Shown piece after piece: positions 26,135 through 36,799 of a DNA stretch of 64,000 bases (its first letter is position 1; every line of letters starts with the position of its first letter). Source of the DNA: Streptomyces sp. PH10-H1 (lineage in GTDB: Bacteria; Actinomycetota; Actinomycetes; Streptomycetales; Streptomycetaceae); assembly GCF_030063355.1 (NCBI RefSeq), contig NZ_JASISZ010000007.1, positions 62,001 through 126,000 on the forward strand, in the 5' to 3' direction. The position numbers were made by a program, and so were the translations under genes. The notes beneath the pieces were generated by a model. The model was not told the DNA's origin. It searched no databases and saw only the letters and a list, made by a program, of their open reading frames with translations.

Positions 26135-26518
26135 CTAGCGCTGTGATGGCTCACCGGGCTCGTTGGCCGCCCTGACCGCCCCTGTCCGGCAGCGTCCCAG
26201 AACTCCGATGGACAGTGCGGATGCAGCCATCAGGCCGAACATGATCGAGTTCGAACCCTCGTTGTGCCCTCGCTCCCAGATTTGGAATCCCGCCAACAGG
26301 ACGACGACTCCGAGCAGCGCGAACTGCACCCACCGAATAGCAACGGCACGCTGGTGATGGCGTTCCGCACCGCTCTCTCTGCTCCGCGCTTGGTCTCCTC
26401 TGTTCCTGGAGTGTCCTGACTGTACTGATGTACGGGCACTCGGTCTCGGACGTCGCAGCGCGGGATCCGATGCGACCACCCACCGCACCGGACGACAGCG
26501 GCCCCGGTGCCGCCGCAA
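26135..26518 (-). CDS. Small two-helix membrane protein, start uncertain
   Basis: The C-terminal half is convincing: two hydrophobic segments, VQFALLGVVVLLAGF and IMFGLMAASALSIGVLG, joined by a polar ERGHNEGSN loop and a short basic tail. The upstream half of the open frame is Arg-rich and probably not translated; no ribosome site supports any start, and a short form of about 75-85 residues is more likely. Its codon usage is less GC-biased than that of its neighbours. I do not recognise the family. Confidence 0.4.
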   Translation of the reverse strand: MRRHRGRCRPVRWVVASDPALRRPRPSARTSVQSGHSRNRGDQARSRESGAERHHQRAVAIRWVQFALLGVVVLLAGFQIWERGHNEGSNSIMFGLMAASALSIGVLGRCRTGAVRAANEPGEPSQR

Positions 26519-26564
26519 GGCGGAACCGGCCGCTATGCGCCTAGGATCGACGCATCACCGCAGG

Positions 26565-27527
26565 TCAGCTCTTGTCCGGCTCCTCTGCCAGTTTGTACGC
26601 GATGCCGTCGAGGATGTCGTGCTCGCTCACGACCACCTCGCGGGCCCCGATCCGCTCCATGATCTGGAGCAGGACGAGCGCTCCGGCGCCGATGACGTCG
26701 ACCCGTCCGGGGTGCATCACGGGGATGGCCGCGCGCTGGGCGTGGGTCGCCGCGAGCAGCCGGCCGGTGATCTCCCTGACCTGCTCGACGGAGACCCGCG
26801 AATGGTGGATCGCGGCCGAGTCGTACTCCGTCAGGCCCAGCGCGATGGCGGCGACCGTGGTGACGGAACCGGCCAGGCCGACGAGGGTGCGGGCCTGTTC
26901 GAGCGGGACGGAGCCGGCCACCTCGTCGAGCGCCGCGTTGATGTCGGCCTTTATCGCGGTGATCCGGCCGAGCGTCGGCGGATCGACGATCCGGCCGTCG
27001 TCGCCGGTCAGGTGCCGCTCGGTCATCCGCACACAGCCCATGTCGACGGAGCGGGCAGCGAGCACGCTGTCGTCGCCGACCACGAACTCGGTCGAACCGC
27101 CGCCGATGTCGACGACCAGATACGGCTTCGCCAGATGATCGTGGCCGGCCAGCTCCTTGGTGGCGCCGGTGAAGGAGAACTCGGCCTCCTGGTCACCGGT
27201 GATCACCTCGGGCTCGACGCCCAGGATGTCCACCACACCGCGCACGAAATCCGCGCGGTTCTCGGCGTCGCGCGAGGCGGACGTCGCCACGAAGCGGACG
27301 CGCTCCGCGCCGTGCTCGCGGATCGCCGCGGCGTACTCGCGGCAGGCCGCGGAGGTCCGCTCCAGCGCCTCGGGCGCCAGCCGGCCGGTACGATCCACGC
27401 CCTGCCCGAGGCGGACGATCGTCATCCTCCGGTCGAGGTCCTTCAGGTCGCCGGTGACCGGGTCGGCGTCGGCGACGAGCAGCCGGATCGAGTTCGTACC
27501 GCAGTCAATGGCTGCTACTCGGGTCAT
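26565..27527 (-). CDS. Exopolyphosphatase, Ppx/GppA family
   Basis: Hydrolyses inorganic polyphosphate or pppGpp. The 320 residues contain the two actin-like ATPase-fold phosphate loops: VAAIDCGTNSIRLLV at the N-terminus and YLVVDIGGGSTEFVVG near residue 145. The short length is that of actinobacterial Ppx1/Ppx2-type enzymes, which lack the C-terminal HD domain of E. coli Ppx. The ATG at 27527 overlaps the stop of the DUF501 gene by 4 nt (ATGA). It is the last gene of the divIC-DUF501-ppx set, an order conserved in actinobacteria as I recall it. Confidence 0.93.
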   Translation of the reverse strand: MTRVAAIDCGTNSIRLLVADADPVTGDLKDLDRRMTIVRLGQGVDRTGRLAPEALERTSAACREYAAAIREHGAERVRFVATSASRDAENRADFVRGVVDILGVEPEVITGDQEAEFSFTGATKELAGHDHLAKPYLVVDIGGGSTEFVVGDDSVLAARSVDMGCVRMTERHLTGDDGRIVDPPTLGRITAIKADINAALDEVAGSVPLEQARTLVGLAGSVTTVAAIALGLTEYDSAAIHHSRVSVEQVREITGRLLAATHAQRAAIPVMHPGRVDVIGAGALVLLQIMERIGAREVVVSEHDILDGIAYKLAEEPDKS

Positions 27528-28117
27528 GTGACGTCCTCTTCGACGGATGTACAGGAGCCGCCGCTGACGCACGGGCCCTTGCGCCACCACTCGGGAAGCA
27601 TCGCGATGGCCTCGTCGCCCAGCGGGTTCACGCCGGGGCCGGCGGCCAGTGAGTGGCCGACCAGGACGTGGAGGCACTTCACGCGGTCGGGCATGCCGCC
27701 CGCGCTCGGGAAGCCCTCGAGTACCTCGATGGCGTCGCGGCGCGTGATGTAGTCCTCGTGCGCGGCCCGGTACGCGGCGGCCAGTTCCGGGTCCGTGGCG
27801 AGCCGGGCCGTCATCTCCTTCATGACGCCGTCGGCTTCCAGCGTCCCGATGGCGGACGCGGCGCGCGGGCAGGTCAGGTAGTACAGCGTCGGGAACGGCG
27901 TACCGTCCTCCAGCCGCGGCTGGGTCTCGACCACGTCGGGCTGCCCGCACGGGCAGCGGTGGGCGATGGCCCGCAGGCCGCGCGGCGGGCGGCCCAGCTG
28001 CTCCTTGAACGCGGCGATGTCGGCGTCGGTGGGGAGGGTGTGCGGGGTGGGGTACATAGGGGCAGAGCTCTGCTCTTCATTGGAGGGGTGATGGGCGACG
28101 GGTGGGCGCGAGGTCAT
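27524..28117 (-). CDS. DUF501 domain protein
   Basis: A conserved actinobacterial protein of unknown function, 197 residues from ATG 28117 or 177 from the in-frame ATG at 28057 (MYPTPHTLPTDADIAAF), which is nearer the conserved part. Visible features are GRPPRGLRAIAHRCPCGQPDVV with a Cys-x-Cys, TLYYLTCPRAASAIGTLE, and a C-terminal GMPDRVKCLHVLVGHSLA. These conserved Cys and His residues suggest metal binding, which is inference. It lies between divIC (23 bp upstream) and ppx (4-nt overlap), so the three are probably co-transcribed. Confidence 0.9.
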   Translation of the reverse strand: MTSRPPVAHHPSNEEQSSAPMYPTPHTLPTDADIAAFKEQLGRPPRGLRAIAHRCPCGQPDVVETQPRLEDGTPFPTLYYLTCPRAASAIGTLEADGVMKEMTARLATDPELAAAYRAAHEDYITRRDAIEVLEGFPSAGGMPDRVKCLHVLVGHSLAAGPGVNPLGDEAIAMLPEWWRKGPCVSGGSCTSVEEDVT

Positions 28118-28140
28118 GTGCCGTTCTCGATCGTGGAGGG

Positions 28141-28644
28141 TCAGCGGCGGGGCGCCGCGGCGGCGTCGGCGTGGTCGACGCTGTCCCAGAAATTGTCGTA
28201 CCAGGGGCGGTGTGCGGCGGCCTCGTCCGAGGACCGCCGGCCGGCCGCGGTGGAGCCGGTGCCGGAGTCCGGGGTCGGGCTCGCCACCGTATAACCGGTC
28301 TCACCGGGCAGCATGAAGTGCAGGTGCAGGCGGGCCTGGGTCTTCACATACGCCGGGTCCTGCCAGCGGGCTTTCTCCTCGCGCAGCTGCTCGACGCGGT
28401 CGCGGGCCTGCTGGGCCTGCTTGCGCTGGTCGGCGATCTCCGAGCGCTGGGCGATGTACTGCCGCATCGGGTAGGCGAGGGCGACGATCAGCGCGCAGAG
28501 CACGAGCGCCAGCAGCGCGGCCCGTCCGGTGAGCTTGCTGCGCCGGGGAGCCGGGCGCCGGGCGGCCGCGCGGTAGACACGGGCCTGCGCCTCCTGGCCG
28601 ATCGCTTTCAGACGCGCCGCGGTGGAGAACCGATCCGCCCCCAC
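28141..28644 (-). CDS. divIC: Septum formation initiator, FtsB/DivIC family
   Basis: Bitopic membrane protein of the division complex, partner of FtsL and FtsQ/DivIB. The 167 residues have a basic cytoplasmic N-terminus, one transmembrane segment (about residues 43-60, ALLALVLCALIVALAYP), a coiled coil (about 64-95, IADQRKQAQQARDRVEQL) and the LPGETGYTV segment typical of actinobacterial DivIC. The C-terminal 50 residues are low-complexity. Between eno and DUF501, as in other streptomycetes. In S. coelicolor loss of divIC affects sporulation septation more than growth, which is known for the family there. Confidence 0.93.
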   Translation of the reverse strand: MGADRFSTAARLKAIGQEAQARVYRAAARRPAPRRSKLTGRAALLALVLCALIVALAYPMRQYIAQRSEIADQRKQAQQARDRVEQLREEKARWQDPAYVKTQARLHLHFMLPGETGYTVASPTPDSGTGSTAAGRRSSDEAAAHRPWYDNFWDSVDHADAAAAPRR

Positions 28645-28743
28645 GCCGTCTCCCCTCGTCCGTACCCGTACGTACCTACGTCCCCGGCCACGGTACGGGA
28701 CCGGGCGCGGGGACGTAGGTCAGACGTGCGGCGGTGCCGCCGA

Positions 28744-30087
<1,344 letters not shown>

Positions 30088-30177
30088 CTAACCGCCCGGG
30101 GGGCCCGGCCAGTCGATCGGCCGACCCCTGAGACGAAAAAGGGACCAAAGACCAACAACAGGTGACCAACGGGAAAA

Positions 30178-30220
30178 CCCCGGCCGGACACGCTCGGGGG
30201 GAGTGCGTGCCCGGCCGGGG
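30178..30220 (-). terminator. Terminator hairpin after rpfA
   Basis: CCCCGGCCGG at 30178-30187 is inverted as CCGGCCGGGG at 30211-30220, with an additional pairing of CACGC and GCGTG inside the loop. It lies 64 bp past the rpfA stop codon. Confidence 0.8.
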
Positions 30221-30284
30221 AGACCTGGGGTGAGCGAGAGACTCAGCTGAGGTGCGGTTGCCGGCTCAGCTCAGGTGCAGCTGC

Positions 30285-31196
<912 letters not shown>

Positions 31197-31230
31197 CTGA
31201 CCGGCGGGGCCCGCTGTGGCGAGCGGTACG

Positions 31231-31260
31231 ACGTTAAGCACACGGTCCCGGCGAGGACAA
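31231..31260 (-). promoter_or_regulatory. Candidate rpfA promoter upstream of the riboswitch
   Basis: On the minus strand TTGTCC (31260-31255) and TAACGT (31236-31231) are 18 bp apart. A start near 31224 would give a leader of about 245 nt containing the whole riboswitch. Confidence 0.45.
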
Positions 31261-31419
31261 ACATCCCTGGTCCACACACCAACTCCCCTGTCCGCCCGAG
31301 CGGACCCACAGATGCCCAGGTCGGAAGGGAGAAAGTCGGCGCTGTGCGAGCGAGTGGTCACAGGCGCCACGGAGACCCTTGTCACAAGGAGCGGGGCACC
31401 GGGACCGTTCGCGACGGCC

Positions 31420-32301
31420 TCAGTAACTCAAGTTGAGGTGCTGACCGGGGAGGATAAGGTCCGGATTTGCCCCTACAATACGGTCATTTGCCCCATAGAG
31501 CGCGGTCCAGCCGCCCGGCAAGTGATGAGCCGCGGCGATGGCTGACAGGTTGTCGCCCGGCACCACGATGTACTCGCCATCGCTCTGAACGCCGCCCGGT
31601 CTGCCGCCGTCCACGACTCCTGCACCCCGCTGCGCGTCGCGCGAGGCGCGGCCGGGAGTGTCCGTCCCCGTCGGATCGGGCGCCACGGGCTTGGCGTGCT
31701 TGCCCTGGCTCTGCCCCGGGGCCGGCGTGGTGGCCGGGCTCGAGGGGGTGGCGGGGGCGCCGGTGGGCTTCGCCGCGCCCGAAGGGCCGGCCGTGGGGCT
31801 GGCCGTGGGCGACGTGGGCGTCGATGGCGACGTAGGGACCGCGGGCGTCGTGGGCGACGCCGGAGCGGAGGGAGCCGGGGTCACCGGCATGCTCGCGCCC
31901 GGGTCGACGCTGGGAGTCGCGCCGCCCTGGACCAGTCCCGCGGCCACCGAGCAGCCGGGCCAGGCGTCGGGGCCCAGTGCGGACAGCAGCGTCTCGGCGA
32001 CGGCTATCTGCTGCGAGCGGCTGGCCAGATCGGGGCGCGCCGCGTAGACGGTGCCGCCGTACTGCTCCCAGGTGTCCTTGGTGATCGACAGACCACCGTA
32101 GAAACCGTTGCCGACGTTGGCGCTCCACATGCCGCCGCTCTCACATACCGCCACCTTGTCCCAGGTCGTGGCGTCGGCCGCCTGGGCTGCGCCTGCGCCG
32201 AGCAGCGGGAGTGCGATCCCCGCTCCCGTCACCGCGACCACCACGATGGCGGTCGAGGCCTGGCTCGGTCGGCGATGTCGGCCGTTCCCGGACTTCAGCA
32301 T
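31420..32301 (-). CDS. Secreted Rpf-domain protein with LysM
   Basis: A second resuscitation-promoting factor of 293 residues. A signal peptide (hydrophobic segment about 18-38 ending AGAAQAA) precedes the Rpf domain (about 40-120, TTWDKVAVCESGGMWSANVG with the catalytic Glu). A very long Pro/Ser/Thr/Ala linker (about 125-235) follows, then a C-terminal LysM beginning YIVVPGDNLSAIAAAHHLPG. The linker is twice as long as that of RpfA, which suggests reach into peptidoglycan. It lies directly upstream of rpfA on the same strand but has its own gap of about 440 bp, so the riboswitch should act on rpfA only. The ATG at 32301 has AAAGG upstream. Confidence 0.93.
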   Translation of the reverse strand: MLKSGNGRHRRPSQASTAIVVVAVTGAGIALPLLGAGAAQAADATTWDKVAVCESGGMWSANVGNGFYGGLSITKDTWEQYGGTVYAARPDLASRSQQIAVAETLLSALGPDAWPGCSVAAGLVQGGATPSVDPGASMPVTPAPSAPASPTTPAVPTSPSTPTSPTASPTAGPSGAAKPTGAPATPSSPATTPAPGQSQGKHAKPVAPDPTGTDTPGRASRDAQRGAGVVDGGRPGGVQSDGEYIVVPGDNLSAIAAAHHLPGGWTALYGANDRIVGANPDLILPGQHLNLSY

Positions 32302-32503
32302 TCGGTCACCTTTCTGCGAAGTCTGCGATGACCGCAGAACGTAGCGGTGTTGACCATGGCATCACAAGTCGGTGTAGCGGGCGTCACGCTGAGGTCACGG
32401 TCGATTTCGTCCCGTAGCTCTTGTACAGGACATTATTGATGCTTCATCAGGGGTTTCAACGTTTCGAAGGGCCGGACGGAGCCCCGGACTCAGCGCCTCC
32501 GAT

Positions 32504-33844
32504 TCAGCGCGCGGATCCGGGGGTGCGCGTCGATTCGGGGATGCCTGTCGATTCGGGGGTGCGCGTCGATTCCGGGGTGAAGGCCACCGGCAGCGTCCGC
32601 AGTCCGCGCATGATCAGGCCACCGCGCCACCGCAGTTCGTCCGGCCCGGCGGCCAGTCGCAGATCCGGGAGGCGGGTCAGCAGCGTCGCGAGCGCGGACT
32701 GCGCCTCCAGGCGGGCCAGCGGGGCGCCGAGGCAGTAGTGGATGCCGTGCCCGTATCCGACATGCTGATTGTCGCGGCGCGCCAGATCCAACGTGTCGGG
32801 ACCGTCGAACCGGTCCGGATCGCGGTCGGCCGCCGCCAGGACCACCAGCACCGGATCGCCCGCACCGATCACCTGGCCGCCGATCGTGAGCGACTCCGTC
32901 GCGAACCGCCAGGTCGCCAGCTCCACCGGCCCGTCGTAGCGCAGCAGTTCCTCGACAGCGGTCTCCAGCAGGTCCGTCTCACCGCGTGCGATCGACTCCT
33001 GCAGCTGTGCCCGCTGTCCGGGATGGTGCAGCAGGGTGTGCATGCCGTTGCCGATGAGATTCACCGTCGTCTCGAACCCGGCGAACAGCAGGATGAAGGC
33101 CATCGCCGCGGCTTCGTTCTCCGAGAGATGCTCGCCGTGGTCGCTGGCCCTGATCAGCCCGGAGATCAGATCGTCGCCGGGATCCGCGCGCTTGCGGTGG
33201 ATCAGCTCCAGCAGATAGGCGCGCATCTTCTTCACCGACCGGGCGACACCGCCCCGCGGGCCGCCGCCGTGCCGGATCATCATCCCCGCCCAGTCCCGGA
33301 AGTCGTCCTGGTCCTCGGCCGGAACGCCCAGCAGGTCACAGATCGCGTAGATGGGGAGCGGGAACGCGAACTCGTGGATGAGGTCCGCCTCCCCCTTCAC
33401 CGCGCCCTGTTCGTCCTTCTGCAGGCCGTCGATGAGCCGGTCGGTCAACTCCTGCACCCGCGGGGCGAACTCCGCGATCCTGCGCGGCGTGAACGCCTTC
33501 GAGACGAGACGCCGCAGGCGCGTGTGGTCCGGCGGATCGATGTTCAGCAGATGCGTCATCAGGTCCGCGCCGCGCTCGCCGGGGATCCCCACCTTGTTCT
33601 TGGCGTTCGCGCCCTCGCTGTGATGCCCCCGGTTCTTGCTGAGCCGCGCGTCCGCCAGCGCCTGCCGCGCGTCCCCGTACCGCGTCACCAGCCAGGCGTC
33701 GACCCCGCTGGGGAGCGTGGTCCTGTGCACCGGCGAGTGCTCGCGCAGCCAGGCGTAGGCCGGGTACGGATCGGCGGCGAATTCCCAGGTGAAGAGGGTG
33801 GGGGCGGGGGTGATGGCGGGGGTGGTGGCAGTCTCGTCAGGCAC
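32504..33844 (-). CDS. Cytochrome P450 (CYP107-like)
   Basis: Soluble class I bacterial monooxygenase that needs ferredoxin and ferredoxin reductase, neither of which is adjacent. The 446 residues show the I-helix oxygen motif FAGFETTVN (near 245), the K-helix ExxR in a typical place (ELLRYDGPVELATWR), and the heme-binding block VGYGHGIHYCLGAPLARLEA. The first aromatic of that block is Tyr rather than the usual Phe. The C-terminal tail repeats TPEST-like units and is probably disordered. In S. coelicolor a P450 in this position next to the rpf genes is CYP107U1, which I recall as needed for sporulation; equivalence is inferred from position. Confidence 0.92.
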   Translation of the reverse strand: MPDETATTPAITPAPTLFTWEFAADPYPAYAWLREHSPVHRTTLPSGVDAWLVTRYGDARQALADARLSKNRGHHSEGANAKNKVGIPGERGADLMTHLLNIDPPDHTRLRRLVSKAFTPRRIAEFAPRVQELTDRLIDGLQKDEQGAVKGEADLIHEFAFPLPIYAICDLLGVPAEDQDDFRDWAGMMIRHGGGPRGGVARSVKKMRAYLLELIHRKRADPGDDLISGLIRASDHGEHLSENEAAAMAFILLFAGFETTVNLIGNGMHTLLHHPGQRAQLQESIARGETDLLETAVEELLRYDGPVELATWRFATESLTIGGQVIGAGDPVLVVLAAADRDPDRFDGPDTLDLARRDNQHVGYGHGIHYCLGAPLARLEAQSALATLLTRLPDLRLAAGPDELRWRGGLIMRGLRTLPVAFTPESTRTPESTGIPESTRTPGSAR

Positions 33845-34280
33845 ACCCTGACGCTAGCGCGTCCCGGCAGAGGCGGTCGGCGAGCCGGGTCGTCTGCGGC
33901 AGCCGGTACTCCGGCGCCAGCGCGAGGACGTGGCGGCATGCCGTGTCCAGGCCGATACGGTGGCCTGTCGACACATAGACCGGCTTGACCTCCTGCTGTG
34001 TGCGCAGCGCGCGGCCCACGGTCCCGCCGGCGTCGTCGAGCGGCGCGAACGCCCCGCGTTCAGGACCCAGCGCCGCCGGATCGTAGCTGCCGGTGAAGGG
34101 TGTCTTCGCGACCCCGGCGGTCGGAATGCCGGTGATCACCCCGAGATGGCAGGCGAGGCCGAAGCGCCGGGGATGGGCCAGCCCATGACCGTCGCAGAGC
34201 AGCAGGTCCGGGACGGTCCGCAGTTTACGGAGCGCCTCGATCAGGGCCGGCGGCTCCCTGAACGCGAACAGCCCCGGGCT
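33837..34280 (-). pseudogene. 5'-truncated endonuclease V (nfi)
   Basis: The C-terminal two thirds of deoxyinosine endonuclease V is intact in frame: SPGLFAFREPPALIEALR, DLLLCDGHGLAHPRRFG and TGIPTAGVAKTPF are unmistakable. Upstream of about 34280 the family similarity stops abruptly, and the frame continues as an Arg-rich stretch into the 3' end of mazG (stop at 34342). The N-terminal 75 or so residues, which carry the first catalytic Asp (GVDVAY motif), are absent, and no other frame supplies them. A GTG at 34139 could start a 100-residue fragment, but this would lack the active site. The end overlaps the P450 start by 8 nt. Confidence 0.75.
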
Positions 34281-34341
34281 ACGTCCCTGACGGGGTCGCT
34301 CTCGCCTTCGGTACGGCCGCTCCCGCCTCCGCTGTGGTCGC

Positions 34342-35325
34342 TTACTCCGCCGCGCGCAGGGTGTCGCGGTAGCGGCGGGCGGCGGCCCGCAGCGCGGATT
34401 CCGGGTCGAACCCGGCCGCCGTGGCCGCGGAGGCCACCGCCAGCAGCAGATCGCCGAGCGCCGCCTCGTCCGACGGCACCTCGACGCCGGCGGCGGCCGG
34501 CACCGGAAGCCCGGCCCCCCGCGCCCGGCCCGTGAGCTGCGCGGCCAGCGCGAGCGCCGGCTGCCCCACCGGGACGCCGTCCGTCACCGAATCGCGCTGC
34601 TTCTCGATGCCCTTGAGGCGGACCCAGTTCGCCTGCACGGCCTCCGGGGTCTCGGCGATCTCGTCGCCGAAGATGTGCGGATGCCGGTGGATGAGCTTGT
34701 CGACGATCGTGCCCGCCACATCGTCGATCGAGAACGGCTCCTCCGCGTCCTCCTCCGCGATCCGGGCGTGGAAGACGACCTGCAGCAGCACGTCCCCGAG
34801 CTCCTCGCGCAGCGACTCCCGGTCGCCCTCCTCGATCGCCTCGACCAGTTCGTACATCTCCTCGATGCCGTACTTGGCCAGGTCCGCGTTGGTCCGCTCG
34901 CGGGTCCACGGGCACTCCGCGCGGATCCGGTCCATGACCTGCACGAGGTCGAGCAGCCGCGCTCCCGGCAGGTCGTACGAGCCGGGCAGCAGTTCCAGAT
35001 CGGGCATCGCGACCCGTCCCGACCCGCCGAGGCGGGCCAGCTCGTCGGTGACCGCGGGGTCGCCGTCGGCGGCCGGGAGATAGACGACGGTACGGTCGCC
35101 CGCGGTCGCGTCGACCAGTTCACGGCCGGTGGGCGACGTATGGACGACATCCACGCCGGCCTCGCGCAGATAGGGGAGCTGCGGGTGCCCGGGATCCGGG
35201 CAGATGACCTGGTCGGCCGCACGCAGCAGCTCCCACGCGGGCCATGACAGCAGGCCGGGCGCCACCCGGTGGCTGGTGGTGAGCAGTACGAGGCGGCCTG
35301 GCGCGGGGGTCATCGAGTCGTCCAC
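34342..35325 (-). CDS. mazG: Nucleoside triphosphate pyrophosphohydrolase MazG
   Basis: Hydrolyses (d)NTPs to monophosphates and limits stringent-response nucleotides. The 327 residues have an N-terminal part (about 1-110) that resembles a decayed tetrapyrrole-methylase-like domain common in actinobacterial MazG. The MazG domain runs from about 120: IRAECPWTRERTNADLA, then the metal motif EEMYELVEAIEEGD and EELGDVLLQVVFHARIAEE (the ExxE...ExxD pattern is complete), and FGDEIAETPEAVQANWVRLK. One C-terminal helical region follows. The usual CPWD is CPWT here. A lipoprotein gene lies upstream in the same direction, 23 bp from it. Its 3' neighbour is the truncated endonuclease V. Confidence 0.93.
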   Translation of the reverse strand: MDDSMTPAPGRLVLLTTSHRVAPGLLSWPAWELLRAADQVICPDPGHPQLPYLREAGVDVVHTSPTGRELVDATAGDRTVVYLPAADGDPAVTDELARLGGSGRVAMPDLELLPGSYDLPGARLLDLVQVMDRIRAECPWTRERTNADLAKYGIEEMYELVEAIEEGDRESLREELGDVLLQVVFHARIAEEDAEEPFSIDDVAGTIVDKLIHRHPHIFGDEIAETPEAVQANWVRLKGIEKQRDSVTDGVPVGQPALALAAQLTGRARGAGLPVPAAAGVEVPSDEAALGDLLLAVASAATAAGFDPESALRAAARRYRDTLRAAE

Positions 35326-35348
35326 CGCACGAACCTACCTCGTGCCCG

Positions 35349-35828
35349 CTACGCGTATCCCCAGTGCGGCTTGCCGCTCTTCATCGCGCAGCGCAGCAGC
35401 CTGCCGTTGCCGTCATGCGTGGTGAGGCCCAGATGGGCCTCCTTGCAGAACTGGCCCGCTTTGTAGTGGTTCCCCGACGGCGCCAGGATGTCGCCGCTGT
35501 CGCCGACCGGGGTCGGCGTCGGCGCGGGCGCCGTCGTCATGTGGCTGGGGGCCGGGGTGCGGGTCGGGGTGGCGCTCTGCGTCCCGGCCGGTGCCGGCGT
35601 CGGCACCGCCGTCGTCGCGATGGGCGAAGGCGAAACCGACGGCGAGGGGGTCGCGGACAGGGAGACCGACGCGGTCACGGACGGAGTGACCGTGCCGGAG
35701 ATCTTGTCCGCGTTGTCACTGCCGCCACCCCCGTCGCCCGTGCAGCCGGCCAGAGTGAGCAGTGCGGTCAGCGCGACCGCGGAGAGTGTGGCGCGTAACG
35801 GAAGCGGGGAACGTATCAAGGAAGGCAT
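35349..35828 (-). CDS. Putative secreted lipoprotein with Ser/Thr/Pro-rich linker
   Basis: 159 residues. A signal peptide ends in a lipobox LTLAGC, so the protein is probably attached to the outer face of the membrane by its Cys. A long low-complexity segment (about 40-115) is rich in Ser, Thr, Pro and Ala. A short C-terminal globular part reads GNHYKAGQFCKEAHLGLTTHDGNGRLLRC, with two cysteines that could form a disulfide. This C-terminal module resembles small surface modules of unknown function that I have seen on streptomycete lipoproteins. It is upstream of mazG in the same direction. Confidence 0.85.
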   Translation of the reverse strand: MPSLIRSPLPLRATLSAVALTALLTLAGCTGDGGGGSDNADKISGTVTPSVTASVSLSATPSPSVSPSPIATTAVPTPAPAGTQSATPTRTPAPSHMTTAPAPTPTPVGDSGDILAPSGNHYKAGQFCKEAHLGLTTHDGNGRLLRCAMKSGKPHWGYA

Positions 35829-35977
35829 CCAGGGATATTTCGGTGCTCCGGAATTCGGGGTGCCACCCTGTCATGGCGTGGGTGGCACCGCAGTCGATCC
35901 CCGGAACCCGTGGCGCCCTGCAAAAATCGGGCGCCCGCCAGGCGCCGCGAACCCGGCCAAGATCGGCCGGACGGGCC

Positions 35978-36619
35978 CTACGCGCCCGGGAGGGCCTGTG
36001 GCGCCTTGACGAGCCATGGCTCCTGGAGGGCGAGGAGCTTCCCGCTCTCCGCGTTCCACGTTCCGTACCGCGGGCTGACGTCGATGCCCATCGATTTCGA
36101 CGTCTTCACCAGCAGCGCCTGCAGCGCCGTGATCCCTCCGTCGCTGCCCGGCTGGAAGCCGAGGCCCGTCATGAGCTTGGTCTGGGCGATCTGCTCGCCG
36201 ATGACGGTATCGATGTCGGCGGGAGCGAAGGGGTGCTGGCTCTGCACCACCTGCGCCTTCACCGCGTCCGCGCCGCCTTGCCGCTGCTCGATCGCCGTCC
36301 GCTGCTTCTGTACCTCCGCCGGGCTCACGGTGACCCCGGCGTCATGCGCGGCCTTCTTGAGGACGCGCTCGAAGACCATGTTGCCGAGCGTCTCGCTCGT
36401 CAGCTGGCTGCTGTTCTCGATCAGAGTCGCCGACTGCGGCAGCTTCTCCTGCGCGGTGCGTACCGCGTTGACCTTCGACTGCAGGGCCGAGACGGAGATC
36501 GTCTCGTTCCCCACCACAGCGGCGGCCCCGGCGCGGGGGGTGCCGCACGCGCTGAGCACAGGGGTCATCGCGACAAGCGCGGCGGCGGCGAGCGAGACGG
36601 CGGTGCGTCGGCGGACCAT
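35978..36619 (-). CDS. SurA N-terminal domain lipoprotein
   Basis: 213 residues: a signal peptide with a lipobox LSACG, then a SurA N-terminal-like helical chaperone region (VGNETISVSALQSKVNAVRTA, then AEVQKQRTAIEQRQGG) without a visible parvulin prolyl-isomerase domain. In proteobacteria SurA helps outer-membrane proteins fold; in streptomycetes this shortened form probably assists secreted protein folding outside the membrane, which is inference. A protein of this type sits beside mazG in other streptomycetes as I recall. ATG start with GGGAGG-like upstream sequence. Confidence 0.88.
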   Translation of the reverse strand: MVRRRTAVSLAAAALVAMTPVLSACGTPRAGAAAVVGNETISVSALQSKVNAVRTAQEKLPQSATLIENSSQLTSETLGNMVFERVLKKAAHDAGVTVSPAEVQKQRTAIEQRQGGADAVKAQVVQSQHPFAPADIDTVIGEQIAQTKLMTGLGFQPGSDGGITALQALLVKTSKSMGIDVSPRYGTWNAESGKLLALQEPWLVKAPQALPGA

Positions 36620-36799
36620 GGTGCCTCCCGGCGTGGGATCGAGCGGCGGTGCTTCGACCTTCCGAAGATCGAGGATATTGATCAGAACGCTTCGATATCC
36701 AGCACTCTGCCGAACGAGACGCCACCAGTTGAGGTTTTGGCTCAGGAGCCCTGCTCGGGACGGGGCCCAGGCGCCCGGCTCAGGACGTGGGCGGCCGGC

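Noticed and set aside
25865..26175. Several short frames in the ndh-ppx gap considered as small genes
   Set aside because: No ribosome site, no codon bias, and mutually exclusive frames; better explained as decayed DNA.
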